Assembly: GCA_026706485.1 (NCBI GenBank)
Contig: JAPOYR010000011.1
Coordinates: 620,001 to 684,000 of the forward strand
From: Chloroflexota bacterium
Lineage (GTDB): Bacteria > Chloroflexota > UBA11872
Length of the DNA stretch: 64,000 nucleotides
Reading direction: 5' to 3'
Part shown: piece by piece, positions 7,843 through 16,135 of the stretch
Layout: every line of letters begins with the position of its first letter
Numbering within the stretch: position 1 is the first letter of the stretch
Translations under genes and position numbers: made by a program
Notes under the pieces: model-generated
What the model saw: only the letters and a program-made list of their open reading frames with translations
Databases searched by the model: none
Told to the model about the DNA's origin: nothing

Positions 7843-10071
7843 CTAGACCTGAACGTCAGAGTCAAAGGCCGCGGCGAGAGATTCGAACTCGTCCTGCAGC
7901 ACCCGCTTCACCGTCCGTTCCACCGCGCGGGCAACCCTGTGACCTATCTCGTCTGCGTCCTGGCCGGGAGCAGCCTGCACCTCAACATTGATATCGCCCA
8001 CGTTAACCGTGATCGAGCGTGAACCGGCCATCGCCATAGCGGGCGGCGGGGGCGGCCCTCTCACAATGCCGCCCAAGAAATCGGCGATGTCCGGCGGCAG
8101 CACCATCTCGCCGCCGTGGACCATCGCCAACCGCGCACGCCCGCGGGCGCCCGGCACGAGCCCCCCGCGCGCGTAGCCGTCCAATGCGTCAAGGCCGTAG
8201 CGTTGAAGCAGGTTGCGGCTCGTGCGCGGCGCGTCGCTCTCCTTGCCTGTAACGATGCCGTAGGTGATGCCGCCGGCGGCAGCCAGCCCACCGGCGACAA
8301 GCGCGGCGGGGCCTGCAAGTCGCGCGGCCCCGCCCAGCACAGGCGCCGCCGCGCGCGCAGCGCCAGCGACCCCGCCGCCCGCGCGCGAGAGCGCATTGCC
8401 CCCGAAGCTCGCGACCCGACCCCCAAGCGTGGCAAGTTTCGGCAATAGCTCGCGGGCACGTCCGAGGATGCTGCCGAGCGCCCCGTGAAAGCCGCGTGCG
8501 CCCGTGGTCGCGGCAGCCCATCCGATCCCCGCGAGCCGGAGCCCGAGGCTGCCGAAGCGTCCCCCCAGCCGGATCGACGTCGTGATCAGCCCGCCAAACC
8601 CACGACCCAAGCCGAGCACGCGGCCAATCACGAATCCCATGCCGCTGCCGAGCACGAGCTGGCGCGCAATCAGCAAGCCCAGGACGCCAAGCACGTTGCC
8701 GATAACGATCACCAGGCCGCCGTGCTCCTTCCACACCTCGCGGACCTTGGCCACGACCAGGTCCCAGTTGTCCACCAGCCATCTGATGCCGATCACGAGC
8801 GCTGCAATCAGCGCCCCCACCACGATGAACTTGAGCGAGAGCAGGCCAAACAGCGCCGTGACAAGCAGCAGCGGGGCCTTGATGACTCCGAACGCGGTGC
8901 TGATCAACCCGAGAGGCCCGCCCAGCAGCAGCGACGCTCCGGAGAGGACCGCAAACAGCACGGCCACGCGCTGAATCGGCTCTGGCAGCCGCCCGAACGT
9001 CTTGAGCAGAGGCACGATGGTCCGGTTGTAGAGGGAGTCGAGCGCGAGCTTCGCTTCGTTCGTCGCCTTCTCTGCCTCCGAAAGCCCCGTTTCCGCCCAG
9101 GCCCGTTGCGCCTCGTCCGTCGCGCCGGTGGCTGACTGAAGGTTGTTGAGGATGGTCGTGTAGTCGCCGGCCTTGGCACCGGTGATGTCGAGGATCAGAC
9201 CGACGGCCTCCTGCGACTCAAAGAGGCGCGTGAACGCCTCGGTGTCCTCTCCGACCTCCATGCGCAGCCACTGCAACGTGGCGATCAGCCCATCCTCGCG
9301 TACACGCTGCTGAAGGTCTGTAACCGAGATCCCGAGATCGCCCAGCTGTTTCTTGGCCGTCACCGTGGGGCGCAGAATCCCAAACAGAACCTGCTTGAGT
9401 TGGGTGATCACCTCGTTCGCTGGCACGCTGTTCCTGGTCGCGCCCGCGATGATGGCCCCGAGACTCTCGAGTTCGACCCCGAGCAGCGGCGCCACCTGCA
9501 GCAGTTGACCGAACGGCCGGATCAGATTCCGGGCCTCGAGGTTCCCTTCCTTGATCGTCCCGATCAGGACGTCGGTGGCTCGGGTTCCCGAGATGGCGTC
9601 GGCACCATAGGCGTTGATCGCGCCGCCGGCGATATGAGCGACATCGCGCGTGGCACCGAGCTGGGCGTTGGCCGCATACGCGCTGGCGCGCAGCGTGTCA
9701 TAGGCCGCCGCAGCATCGAGGCCGGCGGAGCGCAGGCTGAAGTAGGCCTCGGCGAGTTCGGCCAACGGGCGCCCCGTCTCCCGCGATAGCGCCTCGATCT
9801 GCGGTCGAATGGATGCGATTTCCTCCTTCGTCAGCCCGAGCTGGGTCTGGAGCTTGAGGAACTCGCGCTCGGCCTTCGAGCCGGTGAAGAACGCCGCGGC
9901 GCCGATGCCGAGAGCGGCGGTGCTCGCGACTCCGAATCCCCGAGCGACGCCTGCGACGGCGGTATTCACGCGGCGGCTAAATCGGTCGACCCTGCTTTCG
10001 GCGTGACGCAGCCCCCGCGTGTCGATCTTGAAGCCGAACTGATAGACGAGCGTGTCGATGACGGTGGCCAT
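7843..10071 (-). CDS. Tail tape measure protein
   Basis: A 742-residue protein. It begins IDTLVYQFGFKIDTRGLRHAESRVDRFSRR, then the TP901-type core: LGLTKEEIASIRPQIEALSRETG, a long helix-rich part with AHIAGGAINAYGADAISGTRATDVL and LNNLQSATGATDEAQRAW. Hydrophobic segments around residues 365-440 and 445-500 could form membrane channels on DNA ejection. A Gly/Ala-rich region and a beta-rich tail follow. At about 740 residues it implies a rather short tail. It follows the chaperone gene with an ATGA overlap, the usual position for a tape measure. Confidence 0.93.
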   Translation of the reverse strand: MATVIDTLVYQFGFKIDTRGLRHAESRVDRFSRRVNTAVAGVARGFGVASTAALGIGAAAFFTGSKAEREFLKLQTQLGLTKEEIASIRPQIEALSRETGRPLAELAEAYFSLRSAGLDAAAAYDTLRASAYAANAQLGATRDVAHIAGGAINAYGADAISGTRATDVLIGTIKEGNLEARNLIRPFGQLLQVAPLLGVELESLGAIIAGATRNSVPANEVITQLKQVLFGILRPTVTAKKQLGDLGISVTDLQQRVREDGLIATLQWLRMEVGEDTEAFTRLFESQEAVGLILDITGAKAGDYTTILNNLQSATGATDEAQRAWAETGLSEAEKATNEAKLALDSLYNRTIVPLLKTFGRLPEPIQRVAVLFAVLSGASLLLGGPLGLISTAFGVIKAPLLLVTALFGLLSLKFIVVGALIAALVIGIRWLVDNWDLVVAKVREVWKEHGGLVIVIGNVLGVLGLLIARQLVLGSGMGFVIGRVLGLGRGFGGLITTSIRLGGRFGSLGLRLAGIGWAAATTGARGFHGALGSILGRARELLPKLATLGGRVASFGGNALSRAGGGVAGAARAAAPVLGGAARLAGPAALVAGGLAAAGGITYGIVTGKESDAPRTSRNLLQRYGLDALDGYARGGLVPGARGRARLAMVHGGEMVLPPDIADFLGGIVRGPPPPPAMAMAGSRSITVNVGDINVEVQAAPGQDADEIGHRVARAVERTVKRVLQDEFESLAAAFDSDVQV

Positions 10072-10243
10072 CAGCGACGCCCCGCATTCTTCGACGCCGC
10101 CTCGTACGCCTGCCGCTGGTTCTCCCGCATCACGGCAAGCGATTCCAGGGCGTCATAGACATCATCGAGCGTCCACGTTGACCGCAGGTCGACCGGTGTC
10201 GCCAGCCCTTCGGCCAGCAGCGGGGCGAACAACGCCTCGATGC
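10071..10243 (-). CDS. -1 frame extension of the tail chaperone (G-T type)
   Basis: This open frame has no start of its own and lies between the stop of the chaperone gene and the tape measure start, where the T part of a G-T product is expected. It reads LGIEALFAPLLAEGLATPVDL..., then DDVYDALESLAVMRENQRQAYEAASKNAGRR, an acidic-to-basic helical protein. It is in the -1 frame relative to the chaperone, reached from a run of five Cs that directly precedes the chaperone TAG. The fused product would be about 220 residues. That it is expressed by frameshifting is an inference from the layout, which is known in many tailed phages. Confidence 0.75.
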
Positions 10244-10262
10244 CTAGGGGGTCGGCCCCACG
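10236..10262 (-). promoter_or_regulatory. Putative -1 ribosomal frameshift site
   Basis: On the minus strand the chaperone ends ...GGG CCG ACC CCC TAG. A P-site tRNA on CCC can slip back one base within the run of five Cs and re-pair fully; the next codon then is CTA and the -1 frame stays open for about 57 codons to the ATGA overlap with the tape measure gene. A stop codon in the A site right after the run favours slippage. The site is inferred from sequence only. Confidence 0.6.
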
Positions 10263-10735
10263 CCCAGCCTGTCGAGCCACTGGAGCACGGTAACGACGCG
10301 TTGCAATGATTTCGAAAAATTTACGGCGAACGCTCGCATCGTGAGTTCGTCGATGTCGACGGCCTCGAGGTCCTGGAATGCCGTGTCCTCCGCACCGGCG
10401 ACCTGCTGCGGCGACCGAGCGTTTTGGTTGGTGAACTTGACGCCACCAAACAGCTCGGCCTGAATGGCCTCCAGGTGTTCGTCGTCCATGGCGACGACCG
10501 CGCGCAGGACCTCGGGCCCGACGCCGGTTTCGATGTCGAGCCCGATCGCGCGAATCGTCTTGCGCCAGACGCGATACGCCTTCCGAGCCGGCAGCTTGGA
10601 GATGTTGAACGTCGTCTCGCCGAACGTGATCGTCGTACGCGACCCGAGATCCCGCAGGATGTCCTCGGGCGACAGATCCTCGCTCGGCGCGCCGTCCTGC
10701 AGGCCAGCGTCCGCGCCATCGGTGGCGTCGCTCAT
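10244..10735 (-). CDS. Tail assembly chaperone (G-like)
   Basis: A 163-residue protein between the tube and tape measure genes, where tail assembly chaperones sit. The first 30 residues are acidic, then FGETTFNISKLPARKAYRVWRKTIRAIG and the helical AVVAMDDEHLEAIQAELFGGVKF, then VNFSKSLQRVVTVLQWLDRLG. It should bind the tape measure during tail assembly. Its end carries CCCCC just before TAG, a possible -1 slippery site leading into the extension frame. Its start overlaps the tube stop by 4 bases. Confidence 0.82.
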   Translation of the reverse strand: MSDATDGADAGLQDGAPSEDLSPEDILRDLGSRTTITFGETTFNISKLPARKAYRVWRKTIRAIGLDIETGVGPEVLRAVVAMDDEHLEAIQAELFGGVKFTNQNARSPQQVAGAEDTAFQDLEAVDIDELTMRAFAVNFSKSLQRVVTVLQWLDRLGVGPTP

Positions 10736-11196
10736 GACGTCGCCGCTCCGACAAGCTCAAACGCGCCCGGCGTCGGTGTGCTGAAGTCCGGGATGATGTG
10801 CGCGAAATAGAACGGGTACTCCATGTTCGACACGTTTTCGAATCCGTAATCGGGAAATGGCTTGTAGAAGCGGAGCGCGCCAGCCCGCAACTGTGCGCTG
10901 ATGCCCCGTTGCGTGTCCCGAATGCTCCCGTTCCAGACCACGGACCCGCCACGGTGGACGATGCCCGCCTGCTGCTGAAAGAAGGGGATCGACGGGGCGT
11001 TTGGCAAGAACTTGAGCGTGAACGGCCCACCGCGGTTCGACTTGCGAAAGTAGGCCGCCTGACCGCTCGCGCCAATGCGCGGTTCAGCCACCAGCTCGAT
11101 CGGCTCGAACATGATGGCGTCGGCGTCATCGGAGTAGCCGCCCTCAACGGTGTGACCGTTCAGGACGAGAAGGACGTTGTCAATGCCGAAGATCAT
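10732..11196 (-). CDS. Tail tube protein (DUF3277 type)
   Basis: A 154-residue, mostly beta-stranded protein: IFGIDNVLLVLNGHTVEGGYSDDADAI, then RIGASGQAAYFRKSNRGGPFTLKF, FFQQQAGIVHRGGSVVWNGSIRDTQ and PFPDYGFENVSNMEYPFYF. This pattern (tube with GxxGE/W insertions and an F/Y-rich end) and the size match the DUF3277-type tube that pairs with DUF3383 sheaths in Pam3-like myoviruses. It lies 9 bases after the sheath gene. Confidence 0.9.
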   Translation of the reverse strand: MIFGIDNVLLVLNGHTVEGGYSDDADAIMFEPIELVAEPRIGASGQAAYFRKSNRGGPFTLKFLPNAPSIPFFQQQAGIVHRGGSVVWNGSIRDTQRGISAQLRAGALRFYKPFPDYGFENVSNMEYPFYFAHIIPDFSTPTPGAFELVGAATS

Positions 11197-11205
11197 GAAC
11201 CCCTC

Positions 11206-12723
11206 CTACTGATTAAATCTGATAGCGATATCCGTCTCGTGAACAGCGCCTGCGTCCTTGAGCCAGACGGTAAAGGGCGGTGCCTTGCGGGCCTGGCGGT
11301 CGGCCAGCGGCTGCTCGCTCAGCTGGTCGAACCACACGAGATAGCCGCGGCTGAGCGTGCCATCGAAATCGGTGCCAGTGACACGTCGAATCTCTCCCGC
11401 GACCTCCTCGTCGACCGTGCCCGGCGCGATCCCACCGTTGTCCACGCCGTCCTCACACACGGCCTCGGCCTCGGCCTGCAGCTCTCCAATGCCATGGTCG
11501 GTGAGAGGGACGCGGGGTTTGGATCGGATGATCCGCCAGAGGCGGGTCTGCATGGTGACGATGAACCAGTCGAGAAACAGCCGCGTGTCGATGAACCACG
11601 GTTTCCTGGTCGTGACGCCCGGTCGCACGACGTTGTCGCCAGCGATGGTCTGGTACCAGTTGATCCGCTTGCGGTTCAGCTCGTTGCGTTGGCCGGCGGT
11701 GAGGACCTGCCCGACGCGACGACCCGCCAACGTCTTGCCGAACAGCGTCGGCAACGAATTGCGCCGGTTGAAGTTCGTCCCGGCAAACACCCCAGCCGAC
11801 GAAATGCCCTTGTAGTCGGCGATTGCGTCCCAGATGATGGAGTTCCGCTCGGAGTCCAGCGCGACGATCTGGGCCGCGCGGCTCGCCGACTCGTTGGGCG
11901 TCAACACGCCGAGATCGGTGAACTCGTAGATCGCTTGCTTGCGCTCGGTACGTATCCAGGTTGCGATGGCCACCGAACTGGCGACCAAATCGGGCGTGAT
12001 TTCGAGCCAATACCAATCATCGTCCATGTTTTGGATGATCTCCATGGTCTCGGCCACGGTGGACGCTGGGCGGCCCGGGTAGTACGTCCCGGTCGATCCA
12101 AGGCCCACGACCTCGGCCCCGGCACCGCTCAGGAGGCCTCCCAGGCTCTCGCCAATCGTCGGCACGGCCAGCGTGAAGGCGTCCGCAGCCGCGTCGTAGG
12201 CCACGGTGGCGGTGCCCAGGTTCGGGTCGCTGCTGATCGTGCGGAGAGCCGTCTGGATTGCTGTGGCGGTGGCTTCGAGTCCAGTGTCTCCGGATCCCGA
12301 CACGCTGGCGAGGTCCACGTTGACCGACTTCCCGTTCGGCAGCCGAAACTCGGCGGATGCGCCAGCGCCCTTGATGACTGTGAGGGAGTCGTCACCCGTG
12401 AATCCCGTCGCCCCCAGGATGTAGTCACCAGCGCCCGCCGCGACGAAGCTGGCGGTGAGCAGGTCGCGCGGATACGGCTTCTGCTGAAAGTAGGCCGCCG
12501 CCGCCTCGTACACGCGGTGGGTGGTCGGGTAGTCTTCGCCGACTTCGGCCAAGCTGGTGTAGCGATTCACCCGCAAGTCGCGGGCCCGGTCGCCGGCGAC
12601 GTCGGCGCGGGTCGTGCGAGAGAAGTCGCCGGCGTAGAGCAGCAGCGTCCGGCCAAACGTGTCGCTAGACGCGGCGCTCGGCTCGATGGTGGCGTCGATT
12701 CGAATGATGCTGTCAAGGGTCAC
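11206..12723 (-). CDS. Tail sheath protein (DUF3383 type)
   Basis: A 505-residue protein starting LDSIIRIDATIEPSAASSDTFGRTLLLYAG, with RYTSLAEVGEDYPTTHRVYEAAAAYFQQ near residue 55 and later DWYWLEITPDLVASSVAIATWI and GTNFNRRNSLPTLFGKTLAGRRVGQVL, all typical of DUF3383 sheaths. It makes the contractile outer tail layer and identifies this phage as a myovirus. It overlaps the neck gene by 4 bases and is followed by the tube gene. Family and role are secure. Confidence 0.95.
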   Translation of the reverse strand: MTLDSIIRIDATIEPSAASSDTFGRTLLLYAGDFSRTTRADVAGDRARDLRVNRYTSLAEVGEDYPTTHRVYEAAAAYFQQKPYPRDLLTASFVAAGAGDYILGATGFTGDDSLTVIKGAGASAEFRLPNGKSVNVDLASVSGSGDTGLEATATAIQTALRTISSDPNLGTATVAYDAAADAFTLAVPTIGESLGGLLSGAGAEVVGLGSTGTYYPGRPASTVAETMEIIQNMDDDWYWLEITPDLVASSVAIATWIRTERKQAIYEFTDLGVLTPNESASRAAQIVALDSERNSIIWDAIADYKGISSAGVFAGTNFNRRNSLPTLFGKTLAGRRVGQVLTAGQRNELNRKRINWYQTIAGDNVVRPGVTTRKPWFIDTRLFLDWFIVTMQTRLWRIIRSKPRVPLTDHGIGELQAEAEAVCEDGVDNGGIAPGTVDEEVAGEIRRVTGTDFDGTLSRGYLVWFDQLSEQPLADRQARKAPPFTVWLKDAGAVHETDIAIRFNQ

Positions 12724-13274
12724 GCGGCAATCTCCTCTGTGGTTACGCCGTCAAGGACGATGTCGATCTCAGCCGATGCGACGGAATCAGCGGTCTGCTC
12801 AAGGGTCACGAGGTAGCCGAGATCCAGGTCCACGCCCGCCCGTTCCTCCCACTCCACCGCGTCCTGGGGGGAGATGACCTCCGATAGCAGGGGGATGTCC
12901 AACCGCCGGATGTCGGAGACGCGATTGAGCGTCACTCGGTGATCGCGCAGCCACTGCGCCCCCGTGGGGGAGCGCACCCAAATGGCGAAGCGGCGGGCAG
13001 CGTCCTGTGCGCCCGCGCGATACCACTGGAGCGAGTATCGCCCGCGCGCGGTGCGTGTGGTGGTCACGGTGAGACTGTCGTCGTCGTTGCGGGTCCGACG
13101 GCTGTAGGGCACGCCCGACTCGCCCTCGGTAATCAGAAGCACGGTCCCATACAGCCCTGGCGGGTCCCGCCAGCCACTCGGGTCATTGCCAGGCAGCACC
13201 TCGACGCCTCCGCCCTCGCGCGCGCACGCGATCACCACGTCCTCGATCGCCACGGCGGTCGCGCTCAGGGTCAT
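12720..13274 (-). CDS. Neck terminator protein (Pam3 gp12-like)
   Basis: A 184-residue protein with AIEDVVIACAREGGGVEVLPGNDPSGWRDP, then YGTVLLITEGESGVPYSRR, SLTVTTTRTARGRYSLQWYRAGAQDAARRFAIWVRSP and a beta-rich end with VDLDLGYLVTLEQTADSVASAEI. This is the pattern of neck or tail-terminator proteins found directly before DUF3383 sheaths. It should cap the tail tube and join it to the head connector. The gene overlaps both neighbours by 4 bases. Confidence 0.87.
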   Translation of the reverse strand: MTLSATAVAIEDVVIACAREGGGVEVLPGNDPSGWRDPPGLYGTVLLITEGESGVPYSRRTRNDDDSLTVTTTRTARGRYSLQWYRAGAQDAARRFAIWVRSPTGAQWLRDHRVTLNRVSDIRRLDIPLLSEVISPQDAVEWEERAGVDLDLGYLVTLEQTADSVASAEIDIVLDGVTTEEIAA

Positions 13275-13618
13275 GGGCCGCTCACCGCATTCGCCAGCAC
13301 CTCAATCGGCCCGTGAGGCCGATAGTCCCGCACGGTGCGTACGCGATAGCGCCGCCCGCCGTACTCGATCTCGTCGGCTCCGGCAGTGAGATGCAGCAGG
13401 GCGACCCCCACATAGGCGTAGAACACACGCCAGTCCTGGAGCCTCGCGCCCTCCGGAGCCACGTCGCGGACCATGCCGGTCGGCGCCGGCGCCGTCTCAA
13501 TCGTGATCGATGTGCGGCTCTCCGGCCCGGGGGCCGCGCGACCGCCGACGCGTTCGCCGGGCGCTTGACGGATCAGAACGGCGGGCTCCTGATAGCGGCT
13601 GCTCGGGCGCGTGAGCAT
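13271..13618 (-). CDS. Small head-tail connector-region protein
   Basis: A 115-residue protein that I do not place in a family. It has a beta-rich second half (RVFYAYVGVALLHLTAGADEIEYGGRRYRVRTVRDY), which fits a head-closure or neck-type fold. It overlaps the neck terminator by 4 bases. Upstream it is separated from the gp10-like neck gene by the oppositely oriented HNH gene, so it was probably next to that gene before the insertion. The role is inferred from position and size. Confidence 0.7.
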   Translation of the reverse strand: MLTRPSSRYQEPAVLIRQAPGERVGGRAAPGPESRTSITIETAPAPTGMVRDVAPEGARLQDWRVFYAYVGVALLHLTAGADEIEYGGRRYRVRTVRDYRPHGPIEVLANAVSGP

Positions 13619-13680
13619 CAGTGAGCCACGCGTGATATACTTGACAAGCCGCCCAACGACAGGCGGCCAGGAGCCGAGCG

Positions 13681-14223
13681 ATGACTAACGCCTTGTGCAC
13701 ACTGGACGGCTGCGATAGCCCACGCCTGGCGAAGGGCCTGTGCGGGATGCACTACGCGCGTGCGAGGCGCGGGCGGCCACTGGACGCGCCGAAGCGCATG
13801 GGCGGCCGCCCATGCAAGATTGCGTCGTGTGATAAGCGTCACTTTGGAAAAGGATTTTGCAAAACGCACTACCATCGATGGTATCAAGGGCGTGATCTCG
13901 ACCGGCCTGTCCAAGCCTACGATTTGCCCCTCGGAACTCGGAGAAATACTAGCGACGGTTATATCGCGATTAAGACCAATCCTGGTCGCAAGGGATGGAT
14001 CAAAGAGCATCGTTACGTGATGGAAAAAAAGCTGGGACGCAGTCTGGAGTCTGACGAAACCGTGCATCACATCAATGGCGACCGAACGGATAACCGGATT
14101 GAGAATCTCGAATTGTGGAATCGCAGTCATCAGCCGGGGCAAAGAGTTGAAGATAAGATTGCTTATGCCCTCAAGATATTGGGACGGTACGCGCCAGAAC
14201 ATCTTAGGCCACCCGCCAAGTAA
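13681..14223 (+). CDS. HNH homing-type endonuclease inserted against the operon
   Basis: A 180-residue protein on the plus strand inside a minus-strand late operon. The N-terminus has two zinc-like modules (CTLDGCDSPRLAKGLCGMHY and CKIASCDKRHFGKGFCKTHY). The C-terminal half carries an HNH_3 core: EHRYVMEKKLGRSL, then VHHINGDRTDNRIENLEL. Its DNA is visibly more A+T-rich from about 13830 to 14190 than its surroundings, and its end overlaps the gp10-like gene by 20 bases. A TATACT box at 13634-13639 could be its own -10 element. It looks like a free-standing mobile endonuclease that arrived between two neck genes. Confidence 0.92.
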   Translation: MTNALCTLDGCDSPRLAKGLCGMHYARARRGRPLDAPKRMGGRPCKIASCDKRHFGKGFCKTHYHRWYQGRDLDRPVQAYDLPLGTRRNTSDGYIAIKTNPGRKGWIKEHRYVMEKKLGRSLESDETVHHINGDRTDNRIENLELWNRSHQPGQRVEDKIAYALKILGRYAPEHLRPPAK

Positions 14224-14680
14224 CAGACAACCGCATAAAACCAGTATCGATTAGCGGGTTGCTGCTGCCCTTCGCCGCCACGGTCAATGGTCTGTTGGGC
14301 GGCTGGTAGAGATCCACGATGCGCTGCTGGACCTGACCTTGCAGATAGGCGCCCACGCGGCCGGCGAGCTGCGGGTCCACGACGCCGCGCTCGGGATCCA
14401 TGCCAGCTCGCAGGATGTTGACCACGCCCTGCCGGACAGCTTCGTCGTTCATGACCTGGCGAAAGAATGGGCGCTCGGGAACGTGAATCTCGCCAGACGC
14501 CTTGCGGGTGCCGAACTCGTTCCACGCGGCAACGGTTGCGACTGGGGTGCCGTCGGGGTAGCGGGCCGTCGAAAAGAACCCGACCTCGAGTCCGATCACG
14601 CCACCCCGCCCCGCCTGCCGCAGCATGCGCTTGAAGCGCTTGCCGCCCGTGGTCGTGACAGGAGTGACTGCCGCCAGCAT
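14204..14680 (-). CDS. HK97 gp10-like neck / tail completion protein
   Basis: A 158-residue protein with the family marks VGFFSTARYPDGTPVATVAAWNEFGT, then HVPERPFFRQVMNDEA and, near the end, NPLIDTGFMRLSVTWRV. Proteins of this type join the head completion complex to the tail. The gene sits just before the inserted HNH gene, which overlaps its 3' end by 20 bases without changing the protein's usual ending, so it is probably intact. Confidence 0.88.
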   Translation of the reverse strand: MLAAVTPVTTTGGKRFKRMLRQAGRGGVIGLEVGFFSTARYPDGTPVATVAAWNEFGTRKASGEIHVPERPFFRQVMNDEAVRQGVVNILRAGMDPERGVVDPQLAGRVGAYLQGQVQQRIVDLYQPPNRPLTVAAKGSSNPLIDTGFMRLSVTWRVA

Positions 14681-14684
14681 GCGG

Positions 14685-14807
14685 TCAGCCGCACGCTGCG
14701 CGCATGCACGACCCGATCACGAGCGACAGGATAGCGGCGGCCACGAGGGTCACCAGCAACCACTCCAAGACGAGGACGCACACGCGGGCCAGTTGGTCGC
14801 AGGCCAT
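14685..14807 (-). CDS. 40-residue single-pass membrane protein
   Basis: A very short gene starting with ATG in an ATGA overlap with the exported protein upstream. The product is MACDQLARVCVLVLEWLLVT followed by LVAAAILSLVIGSCMRAACG: one hydrophobic helix of about 22 residues (positions 9-31) with Cys at both ends. The next gene begins 4 bases after its stop. It could be a small holin-like or spanin-like part of a lysis group, but nothing beyond the membrane helix supports this. Confidence 0.6.
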   Translation of the reverse strand: MACDQLARVCVLVLEWLLVTLVAAAILSLVIGSCMRAACG

Positions 14808-15565
14808 CAGGATCTCAGTCTCACGGAGTCTTCGAGCGCCTGAAAGTAGGCGTCGTACGCGGCCTCGGCCCGGCCCTTGCACTCGAGGTCGATGGGGTAG
14901 ATGCCCGCCTCATTCGTGCAGGCTGCCTTCTCCTGCTCCCACCGCATCCGCAGACCCTCGATCGTGACGCCAGGCGCTGGCGTCGGCTCGACGTTCTTTG
15001 CTGCGCTGCCCGTGATGAGCTTCGGCGTGCCGCTCTCGTAGAACTCCAGCCGGTGCTGGTCCACGGAAGTTTCTCGTGGATCCGCGGGGTCGGTCGCCAG
15101 CGTGTCGTCGTCGCCGTCGTCGCTGGCCTTGACGCACTCCCACGGGATGTCCGCTTGCGCCCAAGCTTGCTGCGTGATCACGCCGACTTCGCCGTCGGCG
15201 CACGGAAACGGCGGGCGCCCCTGGCCGCTCGGATTCTGCGACGACTGATTGGCACTCTCGTCGGCTGCAGGTGTCGTCATCCGCTCGGGTTCGGAAGCCA
15301 CGACCATGCAGAACAGCTCGTAGTGCCCGCTGGGATAGCCCCAGCGCCCCAGCGTCCCGTCGTTGCGCTCACATGGATCGCCGACGGCTGGCGGGTCCTT
15401 GGCCTGTGCCGGCGTGACCAGCGTGTCACGGACCGCTTCGCCGACTTCGGACGCGACCGCGCCCGCAACCGCAGGGGCCACGACGAGCGTTGAGACGGCC
15501 ATCGAGGCGACCACGGACAGCATCGGCGCGAGCACGATCACGGCCGCTTGCTGACGCAGGGTCAT
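14807..15565 (-). CDS. Membrane-anchored extracytoplasmic protein
   Basis: A 252-residue protein with an N-terminal hydrophobic helix (residues 8-38, AAVIVLAPMLSVVASMAVST...) and a soluble, acidic remainder with six or so cysteines (CERNDG, FCMVV, FPCADGEVG, WECVKAS, ACTNEAG, LECKGRAEAAYDAYFQ). This suggests an inner-membrane anchor with a disulfide-bonded outer domain. I do not recognise the family. It shares ATGA coupling with the 40-residue membrane protein, so the two may act together. Confidence 0.75.
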   Translation of the reverse strand: MTLRQQAAVIVLAPMLSVVASMAVSTLVVAPAVAGAVASEVGEAVRDTLVTPAQAKDPPAVGDPCERNDGTLGRWGYPSGHYELFCMVVASEPERMTTPAADESANQSSQNPSGQGRPPFPCADGEVGVITQQAWAQADIPWECVKASDDGDDDTLATDPADPRETSVDQHRLEFYESGTPKLITGSAAKNVEPTPAPGVTIEGLRMRWEQEKAACTNEAGIYPIDLECKGRAEAAYDAYFQALEDSVRLRS

Positions 15566-15603
15566 GCGCCTCCCCTAGCGTCTATCGTGGTCGCGCCGAT
15601 GCT

Positions 15604-16026
15604 TCATTCCGTTGCTCCGGCTACTCGGCCTTGCGGCCCCTGGCGGATCACGCTGAACGCCTCGCTCAGCGCCACCGACAGCGGGTTCGGGCCGGTGATC
15701 AGGCCGCCGAGGACACCCAGCAGGGCCGTCAGCACGGCGGTAAGCAGCGCCAGCGGCAGTGCGCTCTCAAGCGTCACCGTGAGGGCCAGCGTCCCGTCGA
15801 CCGTCTCGACCGTGTGGAACTTCAACGACTTGGCCACCTCGACCGTCAGCCAGACGATGAACACGATGGCGCCGAGGGTGGACAGAAACCGCACGTATTC
15901 GATGGCCTGGGCGAACGCCTTGCGAATCGGGCCGGGGGCCGTCTCGTCGCGGAACCAACCGGCCACGGTTTCCAACGCGTAGGCGACGCCGATCACGATC
16001 AGCAAGGTGATAACAATCGAACCCAT
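15604..16026 (-). CDS. Polytopic membrane protein, holin candidate
   Basis: A 140-residue protein with three hydrophobic helices: residues 1-20 (GSIVITLLIVIGVAYALETV), about 45-65 (LSTLGAIVFIVWLTVEVAKS) and about 90-115 (LPLALLTAVLTALLGVLGGL). I chose the ATG at 16026 because AAGG lies 7 bases upstream of it; a TTG/GTG two codons earlier is also possible. It is the first gene after a hairpin and an operator-like site, so it may begin a transcript with the two membrane genes that follow. A holin role is a guess; no endolysin is seen nearby. Confidence 0.7.
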   Translation of the reverse strand: MGSIVITLLIVIGVAYALETVAGWFRDETAPGPIRKAFAQAIEYVRFLSTLGAIVFIVWLTVEVAKSLKFHTVETVDGTLALTVTLESALPLALLTAVLTALLGVLGGLITGPNPLSVALSEAFSVIRQGPQGRVAGATE

Positions 16027-16076
16027 CAACACACCTTCTCGAAGCTACAGGCTGCACTGCGCAGCGCCCTCCGAGT

Positions 16077-16091
16077 GTACCTGACCGGTAC
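16077..16091 (-). promoter_or_regulatory. Operator-like inverted repeat, GTACC-N5-GGTAC (site a)
   Basis: A perfect 5-bp-arm inverted repeat 51 bases upstream of the membrane-protein start at 16026. Its flanks (GAG.GTACC...GG.ACC on the plus strand) match sites at 18167 and 55356 over about 20 bases. It follows a GC-rich hairpin at 16116-16130, consistent with a transcription unit boundary. Confidence 0.6.
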
Positions 16092-16115
16092 CTACGGAGG
16101 ATCAGTGCTTCCGCA

Positions 16116-16130
16116 GCCGCCGACGGCGGC
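16116..16130 (-). terminator. GC-rich hairpin after the coiled-coil membrane gene
   Basis: GCCGCC-GAC-GGCGGC forms a perfect 6-bp stem with a 3-base loop, 6 bases after the stop at 16136. There is no T-run, so it may be a weak terminator or an mRNA 3' stabiliser. Confidence 0.5.
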
Positions 16131-16135
16131 GGGCG

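Noticed and set aside
10798..12816. 672-residue plus-strand frame across the tail sheath gene
   Set aside because: It lies antisense to the DUF3383 sheath and tube genes, has no motif and very Arg/Gly/Asp-rich composition typical of G+C-rich shadow frames.
13637..13660. TTGACA as a promoter -35 for the HNH gene
   Set aside because: No -10 box follows at the right distance on the plus strand; only the TATACT box before it was kept as a weak -10 candidate.
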